DNA of 64,000 bases from Lawsonibacter faecis (GTDB lineage: Bacteria > Bacillota > Clostridia > Oscillospirales > Oscillospiraceae). The DNA lies in the NCBI RefSeq assembly GCF_014287675.1, contig NZ_JACOPQ010000005.1, forward strand, positions 231,192 to 295,191, given 5' to 3'. Below the pieces are notes generated by a model. The model was given only the letters and a program-made list of their open reading frames with translations, ran no database searches and had not been told where the DNA came from. Each line of letters starts with the position of its first letter. The first letter of the stretch is position 1. Shown piece after piece: positions 41,166 to 49,525 of this stretch. A program made the translations under genes and the position numbers.

Positions 41166-41639
41166 ATGGCGGAAAAACTGGTATTTGACGACGGCGTAAA
41201 AGAATTCGAGGTAAACGGCCGGGAGCTGCTGCGTTTTAATCCCACCGATCTCAACGTGTACCACCGATTTTTTGAGGTCGCCGAGGAACTGCCCGCCCTG
41301 GAGCGGGAGTATATGGCGGCCACAAGGGAGACGCCCGGGCCGGTGGGCGAGGACGGCTTTGCCGGCGCGGGCGAGGCGCTGAGGGTTATGCGCGCCTTCG
41401 ACGCGAAAATTAAGGAGCGGCTGTCCTATGTATTCGGGGCGGAAAACGACTTTGACCGCATTGTCGGCGGCGTGAACCTGATGGCCGTGGGTAAAAACGG
41501 GGAGCGTATCGTGACCAATGTCATCACCGCCCTGCAGCCCATCCTGGAGGAGGGCGTGGCGCAGCACCGCAAGGAGGCCGCGGATCGCGCGGTGGCAGAG
41601 GCCAAGGCCCGCCGGGTTCAGCGCGGGGAACATACTTGA
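41166..41639 (+). CDS. Tail assembly chaperone (G-like; DUF6673-like)
   Basis: 157 residues. Opens EKLVFDDGVKEFEVNGREL LRFNPTDLNVYHRF (split for length) and ends in an acidic/basic helix (KEAADRAVAEAKARR). This is the pattern of the first of two chaperones between tail tube and tape measure genes. Preceded by ACAGGAGG. It overlaps the next gene by 4 bp. Confidence 0.75.
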   Translation: MAEKLVFDDGVKEFEVNGRELLRFNPTDLNVYHRFFEVAEELPALEREYMAATRETPGPVGEDGFAGAGEALRVMRAFDAKIKERLSYVFGAENDFDRIVGGVNLMAVGKNGERIVTNVITALQPILEEGVAQHRKEAADRAVAEAKARRVQRGEHT

Positions 41640-42202
41640 CCGCGTGGGATCTGCCGCTCTCGCTTGAAGTCGGAGGGCGGGCATACCGCGTCAATGCCGA
41701 CTACCGGGATATTCTGGACCTGATGGCCCGGCTGAACGGCCCGGAGGAGGACGAACGCACCCGCCTCTATATCGCGCTGGCCCTCTTTTACGAGGATTTG
41801 GCGCAGATGCCGCAGGAGGACTACGGGGAGGCTGTCCGGCGGATGTTCTGGTTTATCAACGGGGGCAGGGACGAGGCCCCCGCCCGTCCGCAGCCCAAGG
41901 TCATCGACTGGGAGCAGGACGGCAGTCTCATCGTGGCGGACGTGAATCGGGTGGCCGGGTGCGAGGTGCGCTCGCTGCAGTTTTGTCACTGGTGGACCTT
42001 CCTTGCGTGGTTCCAGGGGATCGGGGAGGGGCAGCTCTCCACGGTGGTCTCCATCCGGGAAAAGCGCAGAAGGGGTAAAAAGCTGGAGGCATGGGAGCGG
42101 GAATTCTATCAGGAGCACCGGGAAATGGTGGATTTTAAAAAGAGGTATACCGACGAGGAGCGGGAGGAGCAGGAGCGGCTGAAGCGGCGTTTGGGCGAAT
42201 AA
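41636..42202 (+). CDS. Gp15-family tail chaperone
   Basis: 188 residues. DLPLSLEVGGRAYRVNADYR, the VIDWEQDGSLIVADVNRVAG block and LQFCHWWTFLAWFQGI are hallmarks of phage Gp15 proteins, the second tail-assembly chaperone. The start is TTG overlapping the previous stop (TTGA), rather than a ribosomal frameshift, because no slippery heptamer is in phase. Confidence 0.85.
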   Translation: MTAWDLPLSLEVGGRAYRVNADYRDILDLMARLNGPEEDERTRLYIALALFYEDLAQMPQEDYGEAVRRMFWFINGGRDEAPARPQPKVIDWEQDGSLIVADVNRVAGCEVRSLQFCHWWTFLAWFQGIGEGQLSTVVSIREKRRRGKKLEAWEREFYQEHREMVDFKKRYTDEEREEQERLKRRLGE

Positions 42203-42224
42203 GCACAAAGAGAGAAGATGAAGT

Positions 42225-44240
42225 ATGGCAGATGGATCAATCAATGTTGATACAAAAGTAAATGCAGATACGGCAAAAAAGCAGTCCAAAGAGGCCTCCG
42301 GCGCATTGGGCGGCCTGGAGAAGGTCGTAAAGAGCTTAGGTAAGTCCATCAGCTCCGCTTTTTCATGGAAAAATCTCGTTGACTTCGGAAAAGAATCGCT
42401 GACTGCGGCGGGGGCCGCTGACGTATACGCCACTCAGATTGCTGATTTAAATACCGCTTTTCTCGGGCTTCAGACTACGTTCGGCAATGCCCTGATTCCT
42501 GCACTGGGAGAGGCCTTGCCCTGTGTGGACACCGTTATTCAGGCACTGACTAAACTCGCTGAAGTGGTCGACAAAATACAGCCGGGCCTGATTTGGCTAT
42601 GGGATAATTTCTTTGAGCCCATTGTGGAATGGACCGGCGGCGTGGTCATCAGCGTGCTGGAGGGCCTTATTGACGTGTTAGACAACGTTGCAGACTGGTG
42701 CAGCAAAAACGAGCCTGCCGTCCGGGCGATGGCAATCGCCGTGGGCGTATTCGCAGCAGCTTGGGCTGCGGTGGAGCTTGGCAAATTCGTAATCAATGCA
42801 GGCGGCGTTGCCTCCATGCTCAAGTCTCTTACCAAAAGCATCAATGACGCAACTTTGGCCAAACTCAAGGACAACGCTGAGACAGTGAAGCTTGTTGCCA
42901 TGTATGCCAAAGACTTTGCGGTGTCCCTTGCCAAAAATATTGTAAATCTAGCGAAAGAAGCCGCCGCATGGATTGCATCTACTGCGGCAAAAATCGCCAA
43001 TACTGTAGCACAGGCAGCGATGACCGCCGCAACGGCTGCGTGGAATGTGGTCTGTACGGTTGCGTCTGCAGTCACGACTGCCTTTGGTGCGGCTGTTGCA
43101 TTTTTGACCTCGCCAATCGGCATCGTGCTCCTCGCGATTGGAGCGCTTATTGCAATCGTAGTCCTTTTAGTCACCCACTGGGAAGAAATCAAAGCCGCAG
43201 CTCTCGCCTGCTGGGATAAAATTGTTGAGGTTTGGGGTGTGGTAAGCCAATGGTTCAGCGAAAATGTCATCGCACCGATTGTTGATTTTTTTACCGGGCT
43301 GTGGGAGACCATCAGCGGCGCAGCAGGCCTTGCCTGGGAGACAGTCTGCGGGGTGTGGACAGCCGTATCCGAGTGGTTTGATCTCAATGTTATTCAGCCG
43401 TTGACCACGTTCTTCTCCGGGCTCTGGGAGGGAATCAGCGGCGCGGCATCCTCGGTCTGGGACGCTATCTGCGGAGTATGGGCGGCCGTGTCCGAATGGT
43501 TTGATACAAACGTGATCCAGCCGGTATCCACCTTTTTCTCCGATCTCTGGGACGGCATCAGCAGCGCGGCATCCTCAGTGTGGGACACGATCTGCGGGGT
43601 ATGGGAAACGGTATCGGAATGGTTTGACCTTAACGTTGTTCAGCCGGTGGCCACATTTTTCTCCGGCTTATGGGAGGATATCGGCAATGCCGCCAGCGGC
43701 GCCTGGGACGGAATCAAGGAGACCTTTCAGGCCGTTGCAGCCTGGTTTGACGAGCACGTGATTTCCCCCGTCAGGACGGGTTTCAAGGACTTTATCAATG
43801 GCCTCATAAGGGGCGTTGAATCCTTTATTAACTTCTTCATTCGCGGCATCAACTCCATTATCAGCGGAATTAACAGTATCGGCTTTAAACTGCCGGACGT
43901 TTTGGGCGGGGCACATGTCGGCTTTCATATCCCTCAGATTTCGGAGATTTCACTGCCCCGTCTTGCCGCCGGCGCGGTGATCCCGCCCAACCGGGAATTC
44001 ATGGCGGTGTTGGGCGACCAGCGGCACGGAAACAACATTGAGGCGCCGGAGCGCCTGCTGCGGCAAATAGCCCGTGAGGAGGCAGGCTCCTACGAGATCG
44101 TCGCCGAACTGCGGGAAATCCTGGCCGCCGTCCGGGAGGGCAAGGTGATGATGGTGGGCGAGCAGACCCTGGCCAGGGTGGTTTCCAGAGCCATGACCAG
44201 CCAGTCCCGGGCCAGAGGCGCGGCGGTCATTCCCGTATGA
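42225..44240 (+). CDS. Tape measure protein
   Basis: 671 residues. Hydrophobic and alanine-rich helices (about 160-310) are followed by about four Trp-rich repeats of 41 residues and a C-terminal block ending REEAGSYEIVAELREILAAV (split) near residue 620. Tape measure length sets tail length; at the usual about 0.15 nm per residue the tail would be near 100 nm. Base composition is lower in GC (about half) between 42.3 and 43.9 kb than around it, a sign of separate ancestry. RBS is weak. Confidence 0.88.
   Translation: MADGSINVDTKVNADTAKKQSKEASGALGGLEKVVKSLGKSISSAFSWKNLVDFGKESLTAAGAADVYATQIADLNTAFLGLQTTFGNALIPALGEALPCVDTVIQALTKLAEVVDKIQPGLIWLWDNFFEPIVEWTGGVVISVLEGLIDVLDNVADWCSKNEPAVRAMAIAVGVFAAAWAAVELGKFVINAGGVASMLKSLTKSINDATLAKLKDNAETVKLVAMYAKDFAVSLAKNIVNLAKEAAAWIASTAAKIANTVAQAAMTAATAAWNVVCTVASAVTTAFGAAVAFLTSPIGIVLLAIGALIAIVVLLVTHWEEIKAAALACWDKIVEVWGVVSQWFSENVIAPIVDFFTGLWETISGAAGLAWETVCGVWTAVSEWFDLNVIQPLTTFFSGLWEGISGAASSVWDAICGVWAAVSEWFDTNVIQPVSTFFSDLWDGISSAASSVWDTICGVWETVSEWFDLNVVQPVATFFSGLWEDIGNAASGAWDGIKETFQAVAAWFDEHVISPVRTGFKDFINGLIRGVESFINFFIRGINSIISGINSIGFKLPDVLGGAHVGFHIPQISEISLPRLAAGAVIPPNREFMAVLGDQRHGNNIEAPERLLRQIAREEAGSYEIVAELREILAAVREGKVMMVGEQTLARVVSRAMTSQSRARGAAVIPV
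43299..43790 (+). repeat. Four 123-bp tandem repeats inside the tape measure gene
   Basis: Each unit encodes LWE-x-I-x-x-A-A-x-x-x-W-D followed by VWxxVSEWFDxNVIQP and TFFSG, period 41 residues. The fourth unit is diverged. Confidence 0.8.
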
Positions 44241-44252
44241 TAGGAGGAACAA

Positions 44253-44618
44253 ATGAGACCTGTTTTTGAAATTGACGGGAAGGACTTTTCGTGGCTCATC
44301 GAAGAGGGCGGCATCAAGTGGTCCAGAAACGACCTGGACTCGGACAAGAGCGGCCGCACCCTGGACGGAGCCATGCAGCGCAGCCGCATCGGAATCAAAC
44401 GGAAGCTGTCTGTCACGTGCCTGCGCATGACGACGGAGCAGCTGATGACGCTGAACGCCGCTCTGCTCCCGGCCTTTATCCAGGTGAAATACCTGGACGC
44501 AATCGACGGCGTAACCACCAGAACCTTCTACGGCTCCGCCGTGGAGGCGGCCACGCTGGTCTATATCGACGGTGAGACCCACTGGTCGTCCACCGCCTTT
44601 GACCTAATCGAGAGGTGA
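44253..44618 (+). CDS. Distal-tail-like protein (DUF6711-like)
   Basis: 121 residues. Opens RPVFEIDGKDFSWLIEEGGI KWSRNDLDSDKSGRT, and ends GETHWSSTAFDLIER; this plan occurs in small siphophage proteins placed right after the tape measure, where the distal tail (Dit) hub is expected. Preceded by ATAGGAGGA. The next gene begins 4 bp later. Confidence 0.7.
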   Translation: MRPVFEIDGKDFSWLIEEGGIKWSRNDLDSDKSGRTLDGAMQRSRIGIKRKLSVTCLRMTTEQLMTLNAALLPAFIQVKYLDAIDGVTTRTFYGSAVEAATLVYIDGETHWSSTAFDLIER

Positions 44619-44622
44619 CGGT

Positions 44623-45315
44623 ATGAAAGCCACATCGGCACTATACAAATCCCTGCTGGCCGACAAAAACCATGCAACGGAAATCAAGGCGGTCATCGCG
44701 GGCAGGGAGTACGGCCAGGATCGGATCGCGTCCTGCTGCGTCACCGGGGGACTGTTCGCGGAGAGCGGATGGTCCATCGGCGGAGCCGTGGCGCGGGAGC
44801 TTCAGCTCAAGCTGGCGCCGCTGGGAGATATCCCCCGCATGGGCGAAATACGGCTGTATCTGCGGCTGACCCTGAGCGGGCGGGCAAGCGAATGGCTGCC
44901 TGCGGGCGTCTTCTACATCGACACCCGGGCCGAGGAGGCGGTCAGCCATATGCTGACGCTGCACGGCTACGACGCCATGCTGAAGGCCGAGGCCGTCTGG
45001 CTGGACCCGACTCAGGACGCGGGTGAGTGGCCTATGGCCATGCGCACCGCCGTGAACCGGATTGCCGCGCGCATGGGGGTGGAGGTGGACCCGCGCACCT
45101 CCATCCTCCCGTATACGGTTGAGTACCCCAACGACTACACCATGCGGGAGGCGCTGGGCTTCATCGCGGCGGCACACGGCGGCAACTTTATTATCACCGA
45201 CGCGGGCAGGCTGCTGCTGCACACCACCGCGGCGCTCCCGGCGGAGACAAATTTTCTGGTGGAGAGCGAAACAGGCGGCGCTATTTTATTGGGGGAGGTG
45301 AGGCTTCTTGTCTGA
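44623..45315 (+). CDS. Tail-tip (Tal N-terminal-like) protein
   Basis: 230 residues. SALYKSLLADKNHATEIKAV, ARELQLKLAPLGDIPRMGEI, GVFYIDTRAEEAVSHMLTLHGYDAML (split) and YTMREALGFIAAAHGGNFII fit the gp27-like hub part of tail-associated proteins of Clostridia prophages. It overlaps the next gene by 8 bp in another frame; in some phages the two parts may be one chain, so a natural split or an old frameshift are both possible. Confidence 0.68.
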   Translation: MKATSALYKSLLADKNHATEIKAVIAGREYGQDRIASCCVTGGLFAESGWSIGGAVARELQLKLAPLGDIPRMGEIRLYLRLTLSGRASEWLPAGVFYIDTRAEEAVSHMLTLHGYDAMLKAEAVWLDPTQDAGEWPMAMRTAVNRIAARMGVEVDPRTSILPYTVEYPNDYTMREALGFIAAAHGGNFIITDAGRLLLHTTAALPAETNFLVESETGGAILLGEVRLLV

Positions 45316-46588
45316 CAGAGTATACGTGGGCCGAAAGCTGGGTGAGTTTGAGAGCAGCCCGGCCTTCGAGCCGGTCACCAAGGTAATCCTTTGGTATGAC
45401 GACGAGAGTTCCTATGCCGCAGGCGACGACGGCGGGCGCGTGCTGGAGCTCACCTGTCCCTGGGCGACCCAGGCCATGGCGGAAAATATCCTGGCGTCGG
45501 TTTCCGGGTTTGTGTACCGGCCGTTCAGCGGTACCGGGGCCTTGCTGGACCCGGCGGCGGAGCTGGGCGACGCCGTCACCGTCAACGGCGTATACTCCAT
45601 GCTCGCAACTATGGATACCAATTTCGACGCGCTGTGCCTCTCCGATATTTCGGCGCCCGCCGACGAGGAGGTCGACCACGAGTACCCCTACCAAAGCCCC
45701 CAGGGCCGGGAGCTCAGGCGTAAGGTGAGCCTGGAGCAGAAGTACTACGGCACCAAAATCTCCCGGCGGGAAGGGCTGGTCATCGAGAAGACCGACGGGG
45801 ACAGCGTGGAGGCCAGGGTGGTCCTGAACGCCGAGAAGCTGGCGTTCTACGACGGGTCCGGGCAGGAACAGCTTTACTTCGACCCGGCGGAGGGCGTCTA
45901 TAAGTTCCGGGGGGCGCTGAACGTCAATGATAACTTCATCGTGGATAAGCTGGGGAATGTGGTCTCCAATGGCAGTATGACCATCAATGGCAGCCTGATT
46001 ATGAACGGTTCCGCCAATTGGCTCCAAACACGGTATTCCACAAATAAAAACGCCTCCATACCAAGTCAATGGCAGGAGGCGTGGGACAGCGCGTGGGACA
46101 ATACTTCAACCCAGGTGTGGGTTATCTATTCCTACAACGGCGGTCAGAACTGGACACAGCCCATGCTTGCCCAGGGCAAGGACGGGGCACAGGGAGAGAC
46201 CGGCCCACAGGGGAGCGCGGCCAATGTTCCCGCATGGGTAAAGGCGTATACGGATTCCGCGAAGTTCAATTCTCTTGTCACGGACGAGTGGATGGTGACC
46301 ATGAACCTGTATGGGTCGAAGATTTTCGGCGGTGAATATTGGAATACGGACCAGACACATCGGATGGAGATGGGGAGTGCCGGAAGGTACGGAGTATTCC
46401 GCCTGTACAACTTGTTTTATGGGGATGTCCCTTACTTTTCAGTTTCAGACAATGGATTGGGAGAAGTAGAGGTTGTTTGTACAGGAGATACTGTACTCTT
46501 CTACGATGGACGCGGTACGGTGAAGCCGAAGGGAATTTGGGACTTTACAGGCGTTGAGACAAATGGATTGACGGCTGTGTTCAAATAA
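45308..46588 (+). CDS. Tail-tip / minor structural protein with collagen-like segment
   Basis: 426 residues from a TTG with GGGGGAGG upstream. The first half continues the hub-type fold (LGDAVTVNGVYSMLATMDTN). The second half carries SGSMTIN-like beta repeats, a short collagen-like GKDGAQGETGPQG (about 292) and a C-terminal domain with aromatic turns. It probably links the hub to receptor-binding parts. It ends 1 bp from the stop of an oppositely oriented gene. Confidence 0.68.
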   Translation: MSDRVYVGRKLGEFESSPAFEPVTKVILWYDDESSYAAGDDGGRVLELTCPWATQAMAENILASVSGFVYRPFSGTGALLDPAAELGDAVTVNGVYSMLATMDTNFDALCLSDISAPADEEVDHEYPYQSPQGRELRRKVSLEQKYYGTKISRREGLVIEKTDGDSVEARVVLNAEKLAFYDGSGQEQLYFDPAEGVYKFRGALNVNDNFIVDKLGNVVSNGSMTINGSLIMNGSANWLQTRYSTNKNASIPSQWQEAWDSAWDNTSTQVWVIYSYNGGQNWTQPMLAQGKDGAQGETGPQGSAANVPAWVKAYTDSAKFNSLVTDEWMVTMNLYGSKIFGGEYWNTDQTHRMEMGSAGRYGVFRLYNLFYGDVPYFSVSDNGLGEVEVVCTGDTVLFYDGRGTVKPKGIWDFTGVETNGLTAVFK

Positions 46589-46589
46589 A

Positions 46590-47315
46590 TTAGTTGTTTG
46601 GGACCTCGTAGAAATATCCTCCAGAACCATATATTTCAATATCTTTGCTTCTAAAAAATTGGATAGCGTTCACTGCATCAATATACACTGAACCGTTGTA
46701 GCTGATGCAACTAATATACCCATTTTTTATTTCCGAAATCAGCTCATCTTTGAACTGGGGAAACTCTGTAAATATCATATCTGATAATAGATAATTTGTA
46801 CCCATATTAGAGTATTTTCCAGACTTGCTTGTAATCATGCCAGCGTCATACTTCGCGTCGTATTCATTAACTACAATTTTCTCCCCGTCAAAAGAGGCTT
46901 GTGGATTTACATAGGAAGTGTAGATGTCTCCGACAAAGGCTGGTGTTTGATAATCACTGACATTTAACTCAGAGTTTCCTGCGGGGACAGCGGTGGTATC
47001 AGCGGTCTTACCCACTGTCACGGACCCGGTAGCCCCATCCCATCCGGTCTCTACGTCCAGCAGTTCCGAAATGCGGCGCACGGGGAGGTAGGTGGTACCA
47101 CCGCCCTTCTCATCGGTATAGGTGATGCTGGCGGGGGCCTGACACCCGTTATCGAGGGTGTAGCCCTCACCCTTGGCGGATATCTGAGTACCGTTGAACA
47201 TGAGGTTCGAGGCGTTGAAGGTGACAGCGCCGGAGGCGGCGAGGGCGCCGACACCGAGCCCGCCGATTACTGCGGCGGTGAGCATACCCGCGACGAAGGT
47301 TGGAATCCGTTTCAT
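46590..47315 (-). CDS. Secreted stalk-domain (copper-amine-oxidase N-like) protein, moron-like
   Basis: 241 residues. Signal peptide (1-27, VGALAASG end), then a stalk domain: NLMFNGTQISAKGEGYTLDN, GGGTTYLPVRRISELLDVE. The C-terminal part (YTSYVNPQASFDGEKIVVNE onward) is AT-rich and unlike the neighbours. It lies on the minus strand inside a plus-strand tail operon, with its own promoter, like a moron. Surface role likely; exact function unknown. Confidence 0.75.
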   Translation of the reverse strand: MKRIPTFVAGMLTAAVIGGLGVGALAASGAVTFNASNLMFNGTQISAKGEGYTLDNGCQAPASITYTDEKGGGTTYLPVRRISELLDVETGWDGATGSVTVGKTADTTAVPAGNSELNVSDYQTPAFVGDIYTSYVNPQASFDGEKIVVNEYDAKYDAGMITSKSGKYSNMGTNYLLSDMIFTEFPQFKDELISEIKNGYISCISYNGSVYIDAVNAIQFFRSKDIEIYGSGGYFYEVPNN

Positions 47316-47344
47316 TGGGAGACCTCCTTATTATCTTTGAGCAG

Positions 47345-47373
47345 AGTATAACACACAATTTCCCATTTCACAA
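47345..47373 (-). promoter_or_regulatory. Promoter of the stalk-domain gene
   Basis: Minus strand TTGTGA (47373-47368), 17-bp spacer, TATACT (47350-47345). It abuts the ribosome binding site of the divergent radical SAM gene. Confidence 0.75.
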
Positions 47374-47388
47374 TGAAAGGAACTCCGC

Positions 47389-48531
47389 ATGGAACTGCCT
47401 AAAATCACATCTGCATTTCTCAACCTGACCAACTCCTGCAATCTCACCTGCCGGTACTGCTTCGTGGAGCAGAAGCCGGAGTTTATGACACTCCAGACCG
47501 CGAAGGACGCGGCGGACTTCCTGGCCGGGAATGGACAAGCCTCCATCAACTTCTTCGGCGGGGAACCGATGCTGATGTGGGACGAAATTATTGTTCCGCT
47601 GACGCTCTATGTCCATGAGAAATACGGCGATGGGTTTCAGCTCTCCATGACCAGCAACGGCACACTTCTGGACCGCGAGAGAGCGGAGTTTATGCGCGGC
47701 AATGGAATCGGTCTGCTGTTCTCCATGGACGGCGGCAGGGCCACCCAGGAGCACAACAGGCCCATGAGAAGCGGCGCGTCCAGCTTCGATGCGCTGGAGG
47801 AGAAGATACCTGTCATCCTTGAGTATTTCCCCGGCGTGATGTTCCGCTCCACGGTGACGGAGGACACGGCCCAGAGCCTCTATCACGACATCCTGTATGC
47901 GGAAGAGAAGGGCTTTAAAGAGTTCTTCACCATGCCGAATTGCTTTGAACCCTGGACGGATACCAGCACCTTGCGGGAACAGCTTCGGCGGTACTCGGAG
48001 CACTACATAGATTTCATGCGGCGGGAACGGGACCCTATCTATTTCTCCCAGCTTGAAAAGTATTTTCGCAAGATACTTCTGCGCAATACCGCAATCCAGC
48101 GGGAGGAACGGCGGGTATCCGCGAGCTGCGCCGCCTGCGGCAAGTGCGGCCTGGGAGCCGGGAAGTATGCGGGCATCAACATCAATGGGGATATCGTGGC
48201 CTGCCAGGAGCTGTTTTCCCACTGTGACGGATTCTCTGCCATTGGCAGCATCTACACCGGCGTGCGCGATGACCTCCGCGTCAAGCTGGCATCGGAGTAC
48301 GACAGCGCCCCGGCGGTAGGGGATGACTGCGCGTCCTGCCCCTTGGACCGTATCTGCGACGGCGGGTGTGTGGCGAACAACTACCTTCTGAACGGAGATG
48401 TCCACAAGGTGCCCGGCATCTATTGCGAGTGGAGCCGGATGCTGTTTGGAGAGGCGGTCTACATCATGGAGACCCTTGGTGGGGAAGAGAACGAGCGTTT
48501 CAAAGCGAGGTGGGCCGGATATGTCCGATGA
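47389..48531 (+). CDS. Radical SAM/SPASM peptide-maturase-like enzyme
   Basis: 380 residues. Cluster-binding CxxxCxxC at Cys17, Cys21, Cys24 (NSCNLTCRYCF), GGEP motif in FFGGEPMLMW, then a C-terminal SPASM region with many Cys: SASCAACGKCGLG, DIVACQELFSHCD, CASCPLDRICDGGC and YCEWSR. SPASM enzymes modify peptides or proteins (sactipeptide/ranthipeptide thioethers, anSME formylglycine). Preceded by AAAGGA. The next gene starts inside it (11-bp overlap) and encodes a Cys-rich protein, the obvious candidate substrate. Confidence 0.88.
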   Translation: MELPKITSAFLNLTNSCNLTCRYCFVEQKPEFMTLQTAKDAADFLAGNGQASINFFGGEPMLMWDEIIVPLTLYVHEKYGDGFQLSMTSNGTLLDRERAEFMRGNGIGLLFSMDGGRATQEHNRPMRSGASSFDALEEKIPVILEYFPGVMFRSTVTEDTAQSLYHDILYAEEKGFKEFFTMPNCFEPWTDTSTLREQLRRYSEHYIDFMRRERDPIYFSQLEKYFRKILLRNTAIQREERRVSASCAACGKCGLGAGKYAGININGDIVACQELFSHCDGFSAIGSIYTGVRDDLRVKLASEYDSAPAVGDDCASCPLDRICDGGCVANNYLLNGDVHKVPGIYCEWSRMLFGEAVYIMETLGGEENERFKARWAGYVR

Positions 48532-49342
48532 ACTGATAAGAATACCGGCATTCCTGGCGGAGGAGACGGGCGATTACGGCATTATGCCGATGTGCGACTT
48601 CTGCGCGGAGGTAGCCTGCGAGACCGCCGATATGGAATGCGGGCAAACCTGCGGGCAGTCATGCGGCAGTCAGTGCACAGTGTCTGAATGCAAGCAGAGC
48701 TGTTCCCAGGGATGCTCTCAGTGCGGTTCCTGCGAGTCATCCTCTCAGACGGTTTACACCGCCCCGACATTCACCATTACCAACATCACGGAGACCGGAG
48801 CCGATATCAATGTAAGTCCTGGCACGGGCTACACCAGATACCGGGTGTTTGCGCGGTTGACTAGCGACCCGGATGATGTGTCCTATGACTGGACATTTAG
48901 CGAAACCACCGCATTTACAGCCGAGATGGACAGCCTTGAGCCAAAGACGGAATACACGGTCAATGTCTGCGGCGTGATTGGAAATACCTCCGACAAATGG
49001 GCCGGCGCAAAGACATTTACCACGGGCGGCAAGTCAAGGCCCGCAGACTGGTCCTGGTGGTCTGCGGTAGCCGCAGGGAAGCCCATCAGCATCAGCGCGG
49101 ATGAGTGGAAGGCGTTCTATGACCGTATCGACGCATTCCGCATCTACGCCGGTCAAGGGGCCTGGGGGCTGTACAAGCCTGTCTCCAAGGGTACGGTGAT
49201 ATCTGCGGCAATCGTAAACGAGGTGCGGGCGGCGATCGGGCCGATAACGACAGCCGCCCGGCCCAAGTACATCAACCCCGGCGACCCCATCACAGCGGAC
49301 TATTTCAACAGCCTGAAAGACTTTTTGAACAGCGTCCCGTAA
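48521..49342 (+). CDS. Cys-rich protein with FN3-like domain, candidate substrate of the radical SAM enzyme
   Basis: 273 residues. After a leader-like start (MSDELIRIPAFLAEETGDYG) come 12 Cys within residues 25-71 at 25, 28, 33, 40, 44, 48, 52, 57, 61, 65, 68 and 71, mostly C-x3-C and rich in Gly/Gln/Ser. Then an FN3-like domain (about 80-178, TFTITNITETGADINVSPGT) and a C-terminal module ending DPITADYFNSLKDFLNSVP seen in tail-associated proteins. The ATG overlaps the maturase gene, with GAGGTGG upstream. Likely a structural tail protein bearing a modified N-terminal segment (inference). Confidence 0.75.
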   Translation: MSDELIRIPAFLAEETGDYGIMPMCDFCAEVACETADMECGQTCGQSCGSQCTVSECKQSCSQGCSQCGSCESSSQTVYTAPTFTITNITETGADINVSPGTGYTRYRVFARLTSDPDDVSYDWTFSETTAFTAEMDSLEPKTEYTVNVCGVIGNTSDKWAGAKTFTTGGKSRPADWSWWSAVAAGKPISISADEWKAFYDRIDAFRIYAGQGAWGLYKPVSKGTVISAAIVNEVRAAIGPITTAARPKYINPGDPITADYFNSLKDFLNSVP

Positions 49343-49351
49343 GGAGGAACT

Positions 49352-49525
49352 ATGGACAAGCAGAAAATTACTCAGTTAGCCACGCAAATTATGCTGGCAT
49401 CGGAGAGCATCACCGTGGCCGGTGAGCACAACCGGGTCCAGCTCAGCGGCATTTACCGCACAGCCAGTCAGATTATCGCAGAGGCGGGGAAGGAGGAGGA
49501 AGATGGCGGACAAATCGATTGTTGA
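49352..49525 (+). CDS. Small phage-type protein
   Basis: 57 residues, MDKQKITQLATQIMLASESI at the start and AEAGKEEEDGGQIDC at the end. AAGGAGGAAC precedes the ATG perfectly. It overlaps the fibre gene by 23 bp and carries that gene's ribosome binding site in its final codons. Function unknown; helical. Confidence 0.65.
   Translation: MDKQKITQLATQIMLASESITVAGEHNRVQLSGIYRTASQIIAEAGKEEEDGGQIDC

Noticed and set aside
41600..41660. Programmed -1 frameshift joining the two tail chaperones
   Set aside because: No in-phase slippery heptamer is visible, and the second gene has its own TTG start overlapping the stop.
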